This document shows positions 21,283-33,953 of a stretch of 64,000 bases of DNA, one piece after another. The position numbers and the translations under genes are program-made. The DNA comes from Anisus vortex (taxonomy: Eukaryota; Mollusca; Gastropoda; Planorbidae): the NCBI GenBank assembly GCA_949126835.1, contig OX421497.1, forward strand, positions 21,907,409-21,971,408, written 5' to 3'. Every line of letters begins with the position of its first letter. The stretch's first letter is position 1. The notes beneath the pieces are model-generated. The model worked only from the letters and a program-made list of their open reading frames with translations. It was not told where the DNA came from and made no database searches.

Positions 21283-21355
21283 CCCTTCCAGTCCCGACCA
21301 ACTTCTATCTATGCTGCTTTCAGTTCCGCTATATACGCGCCCGGGACTCTAAGGG
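21283..21355. mobile_element. 73-bp MITE flanked by TTAA
   Basis: The left end CCCTTCCAGTCCCG and the reverse of the right end CCCTTAGAGTCCCG match at 12 of 14 bases. TTAA lies directly outside on both sides (21279-21282, 21356-21359), the target site of piggyBac-type elements. It is very short and non-coding. Family placement is inferred from the TTAA only. Confidence 0.6.
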
Positions 21356-22525
21356 TTAAATAGTCTAAGGATTTATATTTTTTCTTAGGGTTGTAATTTT
21401 AAAGAGTGAGCTAACCTATGAACTAGAATTAAATGTTGCTTGTTTACTACCAGTAAATACATTAACTTTAATGTAATAGCAAACTATGTCAAATTAAAAT
21501 GGCTAGCCTAACTCATCTAATTGTACAAATTATAAAAACCAGAAAAGAGTTTAACAGTACAAATAGATGAGATAAAAGTTGGTTTAATTTTAAAGTGATG
21601 GCTCAGGCTGAGAATGCCAAAGTGACATTGTTTATATAACTATATCAAAAGCAAATACTAGGATTTGAAAACAAAATTATCAGGATTAGACTTGCAATTC
21701 ACTTGATACTGATGAAACCAACAAATTTTCTTTAGTAATATTTCCTTTAGAACCAATGAGGTAATCACCTACCTTCTAATGTAAACAAAAATGATGCCTA
21801 AACTAATTTTGACCAAAAATACAATAGGCATAGCCAATAGAAATATATATTTGCGTTAGTGCCTTTAGGTAGAAATAAATAAACATTAAATACTTCAACA
21901 CCCGTTGCTCTAAATCTATGCCCATTAAATTCCCCAGCCTTGCCCGGGGAAAAATTAAATAGGCCTGTATAAGCTATAGATAAACATTTCATAAACTACA
22001 ATGGACAAAAATATAGGGGATAGAAGTAGTAATTTTACAAATATTATTTAATGAAAACATTAAGGAAAGTAATTTATAAATAATAAATATTATCTTCGGG
22101 TTAAAAATAGGCAAGTCTAGTTATTAAACCAAAAGCTAAATTGCCCTGCGTTGCTCGGGGGAAAAATACATAGACTTAGGTAAGTCTAAAGATACAGATT
22201 AAAAATGTATAAACTATAAGGAACAGAAAGGTATAATAACTTTTAAAAAAATTATTATTTATTGACTGAAACATTTAAGAAAGTAATTTAAAATAAATAT
22301 TGTAATTGGGTTAAAAATAGCAGGTCGTTTTATTTAATAAAAGGTTTGGACTATCCCCGTGGATAAGAATAAAACACTTGTCTTCCGCGTGCACTAAGAT
22401 ATAATTATTGATTTTATTTACTCAAAAACATTTAAGGAAAGTTATACCGTAAGTCCTAAAATTCCCACAATCTTTAAAAAAGAACGTAATATTAAAGGAG
22501 ATTTTTTTCTAAAGTAGAAAAAAAA
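21356..22525. other. Decayed repeats carrying a GCCCTGCGTTGCTCGGGG-type end
   Basis: Two similar segments follow each other (about 21915-22110 and 22140-22330). Each has a C/G-rich hairpin-like word (ccccagccttgcccgggg; gccctgcgttgctcgggg) followed by gaaaaat, aagtaattta and gggttaaaaatag. A related word closes at 40009-40037 with CTAG. This suggests decayed Helitron-like 3' ends on the minus strand, but no 5' end or coding part is seen. Confidence 0.4.
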
Positions 22526-22598
22526 GGTATCAGTGGGGAATCAAACCCAAATCGCCCGCATGACAATCGAAGACGCTAACCACTACGCAAGGGAAACC
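22526..22598 (-). pseudogene. tRNA-Asp(GTC)-like relic or SINE head
   Basis: The 73-bp minus-strand segment reads GGTTTCCCTTGCGTAGTGG, then GTTAGC, a TTGTCAT anticodon loop with GTC, and a B box GGTTTGATTCC one base off consensus. Five of seven acceptor pairs form, but the anticodon stem does not pair (TTCGA against GCGGG). It is therefore a degenerate tRNA copy or the head of a tRNA-derived SINE, not a working gene. Confidence 0.5.
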
Positions 22599-23272
22599 TC
22601 ATGCCAATAAGAGATCACAAAAGTAAGATATGAGGTAATAAGGTCATGTGTCTTTAAATAAACCGATTTTGATTGGCAAGACACACAAAGCTACTTCATA
22701 TATATGTACACATTTATAAATATAACATAATATTTTATTATAAAATATTTTAATGTATAATATATAATAAAATAAATATAATATAAAAAATACTAATGAT
22801 ATTTACATTGTTTCTTACTAATCTTACTAATTATATATATGTTTTTACTCTTAAAATCAATATGTATGTGAGTATGTGTGCAAATAGTTCCACTAGCACA
22901 AAAAAAAAACAAGAAGTTTATTCATATCTATATATATGTTTATAAATAGTTTCAAACTTGTTCTTACTATAACAGAGAATAAAAGTGCTGTAAAGCTCCT
23001 TAGACCAACTATCCCCCTCAGTATTGGTGAAATCACCAGATCTCAGCATGCATTATAACTTTGTCATTGTCTATTAGCTGACTAAGCTAAAATTACAAAT
23101 AGAATTTTTAATCCAGTCAAAGCCCTTTTATGTAATATGATATGACCAAATTTATATAATGGCCAAATTAAATTAACTAGGCATAGTCTTCTGTGTTCAA
23201 GGCATTACATTTGTATTTAAACTCCTTCTAAACATGCCTGTATGGCCTAGATTATAATATAATATAGTAGGC

Positions 23273-23304
<32 letters not shown>

Positions 23305-23756
23305 TATATATATTTTATTTTATAATAATAGTATAGCCAGAGCCTTGCAGAAGTAGCATAATAAATTGTCATAGTGTGGCTTACAGTTTAAACATTGCAA
23401 CATGAAAATGTTGAAATTTAGTTTTTCTGCATCTACTTTTTACTGTTTAGACAATTATCACAATTATACTTATAGGCCCTCCAATAAAATCACATGATTA
23501 TGATTTAGACTAGGCCTAAAACAAAAAAATATATTATAAAATAATATGAAAATTATAGTGATTTATTGCTATATTTAAATTATTTATTCTTCTTCATTTT
23601 CGCCACTAAATATATATATGCTCAGGGCTTCTCATTAGACTTCATTAGTCATGAACTTCATTTGATTTTTTTTAAGAGTGCATTTGTACTTTACATTTAA
23701 TACAATTTCTAGGTATGACTATACCACTAACAATACTATACTAACTACTAGTATTA
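22599..23756. other. AT-rich DNA, no gene seen
   Basis: Very AT-rich, with a TA tract at 23272-23312 and many TAGGCCTA-type words. No coding signal. Confidence 0.6.
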
Positions 23757-23965
23757 AAGGGGCGTGGTGGCCGCATGGCAGTACGTTCAGCTGGATTATC
23801 GAAGGTTCTGGGGTTCTGGGGTTAGAATCCTGGTGAAGGCTAGGATTTGTTTCCAGGGCTGGAGGGTGCCCCCGAGTCTACCCAGCTTTGATGGATACCT
23901 GACATTAGTTTGGTTAAATACCCTAAAGTGTGCTGGCCACACAATCCCCTAGCCCCTAGTATGTC
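23757..23965 (+). mobile_element. SINE copy with tRNA-like head
   Basis: The sequence begins ggggcgtggtggccgcatgg, contains an RNA polymerase III B-box-like ggggttagaatcc, and continues with ccgagtctacccagctttgatgg, tacctgacattag and gctggccacacaatcccctag. A related copy on the opposite strand at 43105-43245 shares the last three words. Non-coding. Confidence 0.7.
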
Positions 23966-26749
23966 GTGGCAACAGAAACTATTATCAATTTGTTCTGAAG
24001 GGTTCTATTTCTTAAATTCTAGAGTCGACTTATACTTATAATAGTATTAATTTTATTAATACTATAGTTAGTTTAGTGTTGGTAAGATGGCCTATCCTAT
24101 ATTATAGCTAGCCTATACTTTAAAAGGCCTATATAGGCGATATAGCCTAATGCAAATCTATTATACTTATATTGGTATATTAGTCATTAGATATTAAATT
24201 AGTTTCTTGTCTTTACTTAAGTATCAGTATAAAAACTATAGAACAAGAGGCTAATTTATAATCTGTCTATAGTCTATTTACTCATATAGCCTAATAGGCA
24301 TAGGCCCACTGACACTTTTATTAAGCCTATAAATATAGGCTACTTTAAAAACTTATAAACCTATTTATTATTGTATATATATATGGGGCCTAGATATTGT
24401 ACAGCCTATAATATATGATTGTATTTAAGTAAGTAAAAGTATTATTTATAATTAATTATTATTATAATATAAATTTACATACCTACCCCAGCCTAGCCCC
24501 CTACTAATCAAAGTATTTTTTTATCTAGGCTAAGTCTAAGTCAGCTATCCTAAGCCTTAGCCCAAGTAGGCCTACTAAGGCTATGGAATATGTCACTATG
24601 TAATTAAATATGCAGTAAGGACAGGCCTAGCCAAGCAGAGACAGAAAAAAAACACGACAAAACGAGATTTAAAAGAAACAGACGAAATAGGCCTCCTACT
24701 CAACTGCTACTGGTAGTCCTGAGCCTGAGTAGTACTGGGTAGCAACAATCAATATCACAGAAACTAGGCAACCACTTTTTTAACAAGCAATAAATATATA
24801 ACAACGATTTGCGACGAAGATTAAGAATAAGAATTACTAACATAACTTACCTTACAGTTTACTTTGTAACTGACTACTAACTGTAAAAGGGACTTAGACT
24901 TTATTATTGCCTTTTCGCCTTCCTTGCTTTTGTTTGCCTTTTTTAGTTTAGTAGTTAGTAAGCTACGCTTATTTTGAGGGGAAAATGTTTTAATCCATCG
25001 CACACTCAATTAAAAGAGAATAAAATCATTGTCACAAACTTAAAACAAAAATCCTTGGTTTTAGACGATTTCATTCACAATGGATGAAAATTATTTGATT
25101 TTTACTGCCAACAATTTTCTAAATTAATTTTTTTTTTCTGTAAAGTAGGAAAGACAATCGATAGTTCCTGTTTTCTTTTCTTAAACAGCAACAATGCCAG
25201 GAAATGTGTTGCCAAATAAGATTTCGCCGGCCACGCATCGCCTGCCACAGAGTACTATAAGCCAAACCATTGCACTTACTTTATGGTTCAAAGATTTTTC
25301 TTTTAAAAAAAATATAAAAGGACATTGTTGATAAAAGTGGGTGCTTTATCGTTTTATCTGCTGTGAATGCATCCAGGAAATGACTACAATTATATCTCTG
25401 CCAACAACAGTAGGCCTATATATAGAAGGCATATGTAGGAAAACGTGGCGGGCATTGAAAAGTGACAATTTTATAAGTGCAGTGGATCGTTAGAAAAAAG
25501 AGGGGTATAGCCTAAAAAAATTGATAAATAATTTACATTTACCAATATCACTTAATGTCAACCATGTAGATGTATAGTGTTTTTGTTTGCCACTCTAGTT
25601 ACCCTACATCTATGTCTATTTATCGTGTTGTTTGATCCATTAGAAATAATTAGAATATAATAGGCATCACTAGGCCTATAGACCAATAGGCAATAGGCTA
25701 TGGCAATGCATTCAAATATATTAATTGTAAATATAAGGTTAGCACTAATAGGCCTACGTATTTTTGAAAAGATAAATTAACAAAGTATAAAGCCAAAATA
25801 TAACTGTTTTATTGTGTATTAATTAAGGACATAGGCCTAAACCATTATGATAAAAAAAAAAACTTGCTCTCAGCTAGGCCTACCACCAGTGCACACACCC
25901 GGCTTTTTACATACATTCAATACACTGTAGCCTACCATTGTGTTCATTGTATTCATTCTTTCAATACGCCTGCTGCTTAAATGTGCCGACAGCCCCAGTG
26001 TGTTTTTTTTTATATTTCAGTCAAGGCTACCCTTTTTTTTTCTATGTCCTAGTCTATATTGAAAGCAAACATGAGTGTGCAAGTTGGTTGCTTTACAGTG
26101 CCTCGCTGTGTACATTCTCGTTTTAATGGAAGGGGAGGGGGAGGGTTGATCAATCCCATGCTGGAGGCCTAATCGATGTGAAACAATGGGAGGAAACGAG
26201 GGAAGATGAACATTTGAACATTGTAGAGATATGAGGGAAGATGCTTCTTTCGTTTGAACTTTGTAGAGGGTAGCCTACTTGATGTTTTCTATGTTCATGT
26301 TTGCCCAGCGTCAAAAGAACCAAGTGCCCTATTTGCGTACGGTAGTTCACAAAAAAAAAAAAAAACATATCAGTACCATAGTCTTATACATATCTAGTGC
26401 TCAATTATAAATACTTTATTGTTCTTAATGTTTTGATTATTAAAATTTTAAAACGTATTCATATTTTTGGGAACTTAGTTATAAATAGAGTATTTTTATT
26501 CTTGCCACCATCATTATCAAATTAATTTTAAAAGCTATTTCTAAAAAATGATGATGAATTAGATGAATTACTAGGTAATAAAAAGCGAAGGGTATTTTAC
26601 TTAAGGTGTCTTAGAAAAAAAGGAAAAGTATGCCCAAACAGTACTTAGTTTGCGCTGTTGGCGGAGTGCAAAAAGGCAACCCCTAACTTCCTCCGGCCGA
26701 TGATAGATTTTGTGTCCTCACGTGCCATCTTTGACATTAAAACCCCCAA
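23966..26749. other. AT-rich DNA, no gene seen
   Basis: Long AT-rich tract dense in TAGGCCTA-type palindromes (for example near 24126, 25400, 25670, 25750, 25830, 25876). Short open frames such as 25938-26126 show no family features. Confidence 0.55.
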
Positions 26750-27214
26750 GTGGCACAAGATGGTCCAGTCGAATTGATGCCTTTGCGGTACCAGCTATCT
26801 CATGTTTGTGATGCTTTGGAAGAGGTTTCTGAAGACACTTCTCTAAAAGGATCTAATGGCAGTACTACGAAGGTAGAAGCAGTTGGGTTACTAAAAAATA
26901 TCTCAGAATTCAAATTTATTGTTGCACTTGTCACATGGCAGAACATTACTGCAAGAAAAGGACTTGAGTCTCCAGAGAGCAGATGAAAAAAAACAAGGAG
27001 TTTTTGGTTACAGCTAGAAGTGATTTAGACTTCAATAGAGTTCTGATTGATGCTAATGAAGTAGCAGAAGAAGTTGGAATAGAACCAGTATTTGAGAAAT
27101 AGAAGGTCCGAATTCGAAAAAAAAAGAATATATTTGATTACTAATCCATAGATGAATCTGTAAATATTGCAGGTGACCCCTCAGAAAGTTTCAAGAGCCA
27201 CTTTTATTTTGCTG
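26750..27214 (+). pseudogene. hAT transposase relic, first part (ZMYM1-like group)
   Basis: Broken plus-strand frames give LRYQLSHVCDALEEVSEDTS, ISEFKFIVALVTWQNI and, after a frame change, EVAEEVGIEPVFEK and DESVNIAGDPSESFKSHFYFA. These are typical of the middle of hAT transposases related to zinc-finger MYM-type 1 proteins (TTF/DUF4371 group). In-frame stops and frameshifts make it dead. The copy is interrupted at 27214 by the element that follows and resumes at 29379. Confidence 0.75.
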
Positions 27215-29378
27215 TAGAGACCAACCGAAACCAAATTTTTAGTTTTGGACGAAAACAAAAACGTACTGAATATTATACATTTACTTTCGACCGAAACCGA
27301 AGCCGAAACCAAAAGTTTATCTACAACTTCGGCCGAAACCGAAAAAAAAACCGAAAATGCGAAACAAATGATTTCAAAAGACTGCAAATTTATGTGTAAT
27401 ATTAACTAGTTTAAGGGCACTCTATTTGAGTAAACCATTCTTTGGAGTGATTAAATAATCCAGTACATGTGTATTATTATCTTCAGTCTTCTACTTCACA
27501 TTAGGGATGTTAATATCCTTTTTTTTTTCTCAACACCTATTTTTGGTTCTAAATGTCCGATTTTTTACCCATTTTCTGTTCCCACTCTTCGCCCCCGGGC
27601 AAAGTAAGTTATAGTTTGGAAAAGACAAATTTGCATTGATTATACTAAAAAATAATAATACGAAGGACCATTGATCCTTATAATGTGGTGAAATCTTTGT
27701 TAAACGCTGTAGTGTCATGAATTTAGACCTTTATAATTATAATATAAATCAGTGCATGTTAGATCTATATGTTACACACATTAAAGAATATTTGTAGAAT
27801 ATGAAAAAAATCCCAGACTCATCTATCTAGAGTTGACAGACGTCCGGCAAGAAAATTAACAGTTTTTGAAAAGAACCTTACATGCTCAGCAAAATAGTTT
27901 TTTTAATTGCCCAAGCTGGTTCTCAGTCTGCATTAAATAAAATGTTAGGTCGCTTTTACTAATATACAATTATTGACAGCTAATGTAATAAAACTGAACT
28001 GATTGTGGTTTGTGAAACACTAAATATGTCATTCTTTTTGTCTCTCTATGTCCTCCTTTTGAAGCCCAAATATCTCGCAACCTTACGTCTATCGATCTTT
28101 TAGTCTGTTAAAGGAGCGCGCAGCATCAGTGTGGAAATTCCATTTTTGTTTGTTTTCGGATACATAGATCAAATGTCTGTACCGACGACTAGCGTTAACA
28201 TCTGCATTATCTGTTGAATGTGCTTGTATCGCAAATTCACAAGCAATATTCGGAATAAAAAACAAGAAAACCGTAAAAACGAAGTTTTTATTATACTCCC
28301 TTTATTTGCAAACTAAGTTTACCATCATGTAATTAAATAATTGATTGACTACTGCAAATGAAACGTACAGAAAAAATATCTGTGTTGCAAATCTCAAAAA
28401 TATCTGCTTACTCCGTATGAATTGTTCTAAAAATAACCTTAGCGCATAATTTTTTTTTCTAGCTTTGCGCCGAAAAAAGTATAAAAAGTTACACAGGCAT
28501 TTTTAACGCGAAATCAAAATATTTCTTATACTTTCCTTTTAAGAAATGAATATTGTCATAAGTGTAGTATTAGTAAGTCGTTTTAACTGAAAATTTGATA
28601 GGATGTATTGTTAGGCGCCCCAAATCTGCTGTCCAAATTTTTGCTCCCACGACGCATGATTGCAGACAGACAGAAATTGCAACTTAAAATAAAGGAAGTA
28701 AAAATATAATTATTATTTATTCACTAATAAACATTTAAGAGAGTATTATTAAGTCGTTTTAACTGAAAATTTGATAGGATGTATTGTTAGGCGCCACAAA
28801 TCTGCTGTCCAAATTTCAGCTCGATCGGACCACGGGAAGTGGTCGAAAAATCGAAGCCAATTTTTGCACCACGATTGACGATTGACGATTGCAGACATTG
28901 CAACTTAAAATAAAGGGAGTAAACAACTATAATTTAAGTCGCCTCTGACAAACGAGTGTTTGCAAGGAATATAATGTTAAGGAATTGTTTTGTGCTAATC
29001 AAACAAGGTTAACAAATATTTCTTCAGATAAAAAGATTAATAAATAGTGGGTCACCATTATGAACGATTTCCTCCCGTAATCTGGTTTTCGTTTAACATC
29101 CCTACTTCACACAGAGTTAATTCGCAACAGTTTTAAGTAAATGAAAGTATCAATAAGTAGAGTAAGCTTAATAGATGCAACACTAGCGTAGCATTTTGAA
29201 CTTTGAAAATTAAAATAGATATTCGGCTGATGACCGAAAGTCAATATCAGTTTCGGCCGAAACCGTAAATCAACCGAAAACTAACCCTTTGTCTTCGGCC
29301 GAAACCGAATTCACGCCGAAAAAGGGGTTTTGCCTATTTTCGGCGATGAAACCGAAACCGAATATCGGTCGGTCTCTA
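27215..29378. mobile_element. 2.16-kb non-autonomous hAT element inside the transposase relic
   Basis: The ends TAGAGACCAACCGA and (reversed) TAGAGACCGACCGA form terminal inverted repeats. Exact 8-bp target duplications ttttgctg flank it (27207-27214, 29379-29386). TAGAG-type ends plus 8-bp duplications are standard for hAT. Both ends are packed with a subterminal word of the type ttcggccgaaaccgaa, the usual layout of hAT transposase-binding sites. The interior has no transposase. It contains a 65-bp duplication (28573-28640 and 28749-28816, word gataggatgtattgttaggc). Confidence 0.88.
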
Positions 29379-29925
29379 TTTTGCTGCTTTAGACACAGCT
29401 GCTAATGCGATAAAAGAAAGAGTTTCCCAGTTAAATAAAGTATCTGGTGTCTTTGGATTTTCGTACAACATACTGACCTTAAAAACAAGACTACATCAGA
29501 GGTTAAGTCGATGTGCAAAAACTTTGAAAAAGCATTAACAGTCGAAAAAGATGAAGGTTTGAATGAATCTGACATAGCTGCTGTACGACAGTGTTATGAA
29601 CTAAGAGCAATTTCTCATCATCTCCATGACTCAGTATCGAACCCTGGAGAACTCTTAAACCACATTTACCAACATAATCGTGAAAATGGATTTCCTAACA
29701 TTTGTGTAGCAGTTCGTATTTTGCTTATATTGCCACTTTCCGTAGGTAGTGCTGAACGAAGGTTTTTCAAAACTTAAGCTAATTAAAACCTATCTGCGTA
29801 GTACAATGTGTCAGGAGAGATTTGTGGATCTGGCGACAATTTCTATTGAAAGTGAGATAGCAAGACAGACTCAAAAGCCCTCATACAAGAATTTTCTAAG
29901 CAGTAAGCAAGAAAAGTACCTTTAG
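29379..29925 (+). pseudogene. hAT transposase relic, C-terminal part
   Basis: This continues the relic interrupted at 27214. Frames give DTAANAIKERVSQLNKVSGV and, at the end, the hAT dimerisation segment (FSKLKLIKTYLRSTM then CQERFVDLATISIESEIA). One segment, 29511-29777, stays open with NPGELLNHIYQHNRENGFPN and LPLSVGSAERRFFKT. Frameshifts separate the pieces. Confidence 0.78.
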
Positions 29926-30371
29926 GGTTTTAGTCTTAATGAGTATAAACACTTAATCAGTATTTAAATGTGACTTTTGGACCGTAGTTAAGAAAACATA
30001 ATCCAAAATCAAACAATATCAAGTAGTCTTTGTGTATTGTTTAAAGTGTTATAAAAACAGAAAAACTCTCTGGAATCTAACTCTGAGTTTCTGTTTGTTA
30101 TTAAGAGGACTGTACATAATACTATTAGAAAACCTATAAACTCATATACCTAATGTAAAACTGTGTGTTAGGTAACTTTTCTAATAATAATTTAGATTTC
30201 TAATATTAGTCGTCAAAATAAAAGACTAAATGCAAATACATTGTTACTTTTCATTCATCTGTTTTATTTACATATCCCAGTCATTAATCAAAGGTTATAA
30301 AATACAAATTATTTGTTATAACAATTATTAACAAAAACACATTTCCGAAGTTCCATACCCTGCAGATCCCA

Positions 30372-30441
30372 CCGAAGGCACTAAATGAGGGCGCGGAATT
30401 GGTTTTCGCCTAGGGCGTCAAAAACCCTAGAGCCGGCCCTG
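30372..30441. mobile_element. Probable right end of the hAT relic
   Basis: The sequence closes with aaaaaccctagagccggccctg. Its reverse begins CAGGGCCGGCTCTAGGG, a common hAT terminal repeat. It lies 0.5 kb after the transposase C-terminus on the same strand, so it likely bounds that relic. No matching left end was identified. Confidence 0.5.
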
Positions 30442-30688
30442 CCGCCACCAAGAACAGGAGATGGATGTTGTAAATAAACGAGTAGCATGTTATGAAAACA
30501 TTATAAAGATTTCCTGCCGGACACAATGCAGGGATGAAGAAAACATAAAATATACTAACACAATTACTTTTTTAAACTCATCGATTTTATTTTTGAAATG
30601 CACTAAAAAGTAAGAAACAAATTTTTTTTTATGATCAATATTGGAACGTTTTCAAATTCGAAGTAAAAAAAAATTAAAACCCTAGGCA
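30442..30688. other. Non-coding spacer
   Basis: AT-rich, no feature recognised. Confidence 0.5.
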
Positions 30689-31283
30689 TTGACAAGTCTT
30701 AACGTGTATGCATGCATAAGTTCACAAGAAAAAATATTTCCGGTCGAATTCGATCATTTTATTCGAAACATGTCTGTGTGCTAGGTTACTGGTAGTACGA
30801 ACATTTGTTGGGGATTAAAATTTCTTTCATTTCCAAAACATGTTTACAAAAGAAAACAATGCATTGTTAAAGTCAGAAGGGAATAATCACCTTATTAAAA
30901 TATCAAATTTATTGCTTAATGCAAAAGAATTTTTGTTATTCGTTATTATGAATCTACGAATTTTGTTTTTTAATAACCAAGAAAACGCAACTCTTGACTA
31001 ATTTATTTTATAAACAAGCTACACGCGACTAACACTTGAGTATTAATTATCGCCTACTCATTTTTGATGTTAAAAACGGATTCCTCTTAACAAATATTGT
31101 ATTCTTTGTATAATTCTAAAAGACTACAACTAGCCGTCGAGGTTGAAATCTACTGTCAATAACCAGCAAAAGCATGCTTTTTTGTTTACGGAAATGCCTA
31201 AAATAATTAAACATTTTAAAAATAAAACCGGAAGTTCACGATCACCCCAGTTCAAAAGGTCACGCCTAATTAAGAGTTGTCGA
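30689..31283. mobile_element. Second TTGACAAGTCTTAA MITE, inverted relative to the first
   Basis: The left end TTGACAAGTCTTAAC and the right end ttaagagttgtcga form diverged terminal repeats, with TA on the right flank and CA on the left. Interior words match the reverse complement of the 15690-16339 copy. Non-coding. Confidence 0.7.
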
Positions 31284-31437
31284 TAAAGTAAAGATATTCT
31301 AAATACTTCTATTGGTGGGAATCAGTTTTACTTTCTTATAAATATCAAATTAGTTGGTTGCAACTTGTTCAATACGACGATTAATACGAGATTTAATGTT
31401 TTGGGCAGTCTACTGTAAAAGTATATATCACCTATAC

Positions 31438-31560
31438 CAAGAATCGGCAAACCTTTTGTCAAAAGCAGTGTACCATAGTGTGATTTATGCTCATTTAGCG
31501 TGCCGACAACATAGAAGAGATTTGAATTGTGCCAATTGTTCCGTAGGTTGCCGATCCCTG
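31438..31560. mobile_element. 123-bp hAT-like MITE (GGATCGGCAACC ends)
   Basis: The ends CAAGAATCGGCAAACC and (reversed) CAGGGATCGGCAACC are inverted repeats. The flanks acctatac and ccctataa resemble a decayed 8-bp duplication. Members of the same family lie at 33954-34145 and 40863-41000. Non-coding. Confidence 0.65.
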
Positions 31561-32153
31561 CCCTATAAAAATATTAAATTATCTAGTATTTTCCGAAACT
31601 AAATTGCAACAAAAACACGAAACAGCATGTTTACATGTCTTTACAAAATTATAAACAACATGTTTACTGTATAGCAGAAACAACAAATATTATAAACAAA
31701 AAGCAACATATTGTGATATTAGTATAGCAATTTATACTAGTTTTCATATTGTATTAGAGAGTTGTCTCGAACATTTTTGTAGATTGATTTTTAAATTTAA
31801 TTATGTCGTCGAGATTATTTGTGCACAATTGTATAGATAGCTATTTGTTATGAGGTGATAACACCAATATCTGTTCTCGTAGAATTATGTCTCTACAACT
31901 TTTTAAAACGTTTTTTTTATGTTCATTCTGAAAACTTTGGGGAAAATCCATTCTAGCACTTGCTGCACCAAAACCTATATAAAGCCCACACAGGTGTAGT
32001 CAAGTTGTTGTTGTTTAGCGTAGCGATAAAGAAGATATTTATTATTAACTAGTGAAGTTGAATATGTTATTATTGTATATAATTTCAAGCACTAATTTCT
32101 CCTTTCAACATTCATCGAGTGGCTTGAGTGTATTAGTGAACCAGAACCTAGAC
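31561..32153. other. AT-rich DNA, no gene seen
   Basis: No feature beyond AT-rich sequence. Confidence 0.5.
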
Positions 32154-33260
32154 CATAGGTTCTCAACGGGGGCGATATCGCCCCCCTGGGGGGCGGTGAG
32201 AAGCTTTAGGGGGGCGATGACATTCCCGGGGGCGATTGGGGGGCGATGACATTCCCGGGGGCGATTGGGGGGCGGTGAAGGGCAAGTGAGCGGTACAAAC
32301 GTACCTAATATATTTTAACACCTCAGCTAAATGAATCCATTAGTTTTTGGAGGATGAAATGTGATGTAAAGTCAAGTGCCGCTAAATATCTGATATCCCC
32401 CAACAGTAAGCCTACATATTATTATATTAATAAGCAATAGGAATCGCAGTGACTTTTCGATGAAGTAGGGGTCTGTATTTGGCAAATATAATATGCGGCC
32501 GGCTGGTCCTGTGGTTGGTTCACCGGACTGTCAACCCTGCTGACCGTTCACTGTCGCCCTAACATCTGCTAATATTAATGATATTTTGATCTCAGTTTAA
32601 CCGAGATGTCCTTAATGTATTTTACACCGTATGCAAATAAATTATGATATAGTAAAGCGGTATAGATAAGTTGTAATCATACAAACTGGGTAGTTATTGT
32701 AGTGTTTGAAAACATATAAATTCTTTAGTCATATAATATTTATATAATTTTCTCAAATACTTTTTACAGTTTGATCATTTCAGAGTTCTAAATTGTAAGC
32801 CGTTTATTTTTTATAGAAGAAAAAAACAAACAGAAATATAAGCTCAAATAAAATGGGCTAATTATCTCCCTTTAACAAAAAAATGTTTCCACATTTGATT
32901 CAATAGTGATGCCGAACATGTTCTGTTTTGTAATATAACAAATATTACTGATTATTAGACTTAAAGGCTTTTGCAACCAAAATTGATACAAAAATAGACA
33001 AATTGCTAGCAACACACCAGGCAAACGATTCGCATTGATTTATTTAAACCTTTCGTTAAGGCAATTTTTTGATCTATTAATTCTTACAATATGTTTCCTT
33101 TTCAGTTTTTTTAAAAGATAATTAATCACACAAAAAGTCTAGTCCGCCTAAAAAAATTGCTGAAACTATAGTCCAGATGGGCTGAAATAGGGGGGGGGGG
33201 CGGTGAGCGTAAAAAATTTTTTAAAGGGGGCGGTGAGCCGAAAAAGGTTGAGAACCTATG
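32154..33260. mobile_element. 1.1-kb non-autonomous hAT element
   Basis: The ends CATAGGTTCTCAAC and GTTGAGAACCTATG are perfect 14-bp inverted repeats with flanking exact 8-bp duplications acctagac (32146-32153, 33261-33268). Subterminal GGGGGCGGTGA-type words occur at both ends. The interior lacks a transposase but holds a SINE fragment (32506-32560, ggccggctggtcctgtgg) related to the copy at 43942. Confidence 0.88.
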
Positions 33261-33760
33261 ACCTAGACAGACGACATAAGACCCGGGATGTAACAATGTC
33301 TACTGTTTATTGGAAATAACAATCAACATGATGACCGTAGGCCGCTACAGTAGAAATACTCTTGCTATCCCTTATTAAGTCTTAATTGTATAGGCCTACC
33401 GTTATATAGATTGTCCAGACCGACATTGTGCGACATGATAGTTTTATAAATACCACACAAATGGCCTACATAATGAAAAGTGTATCACTTTATAACTGAA
33501 GCAGACATTTGAAACAAAGAGAGTTATTGACTGCCCGTAAAATAACGAACAAAATATATTGAGTGAGTGGTTACAGTTTTTGTCAATAATAATATATTAA
33601 CACGATAGCTAAAACTAAAACAATGAGAGGGTTGGAGAAAGAGAGAGTTATAGGCCTTGCTCTAGTCTTTATGCGTGTATTATTAATAAGATTTTTTTTT
33701 CTTGACAAAAGGACTGAAACAAAAATAATATATATAATAAATATATATATATATATAAAG

Positions 33761-33840
<80 letters not shown>

Positions 33841-33953
33841 AGGGATAGGAAGTGCTGCATAGGCTTAGTGTTTTTCCTTAAATTATTCACTTATTTATAT
33901 AAATAAAAACCTATAATGAACTAGTTGAACCATAGAATAGATAAGGGGTCGGC
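33261..33953. other. Spacer with ATAG and GA microsatellites
   Basis: TA, GATA and a GA run of about 29 copies occupy 33730-33838. No gene. Confidence 0.75.

Noticed and set aside
29511..29777. Intact small hAT-derived gene
   Set aside because: The frame is only a fragment of the transposase C-terminal region, bounded by frameshifts within a clear relic.
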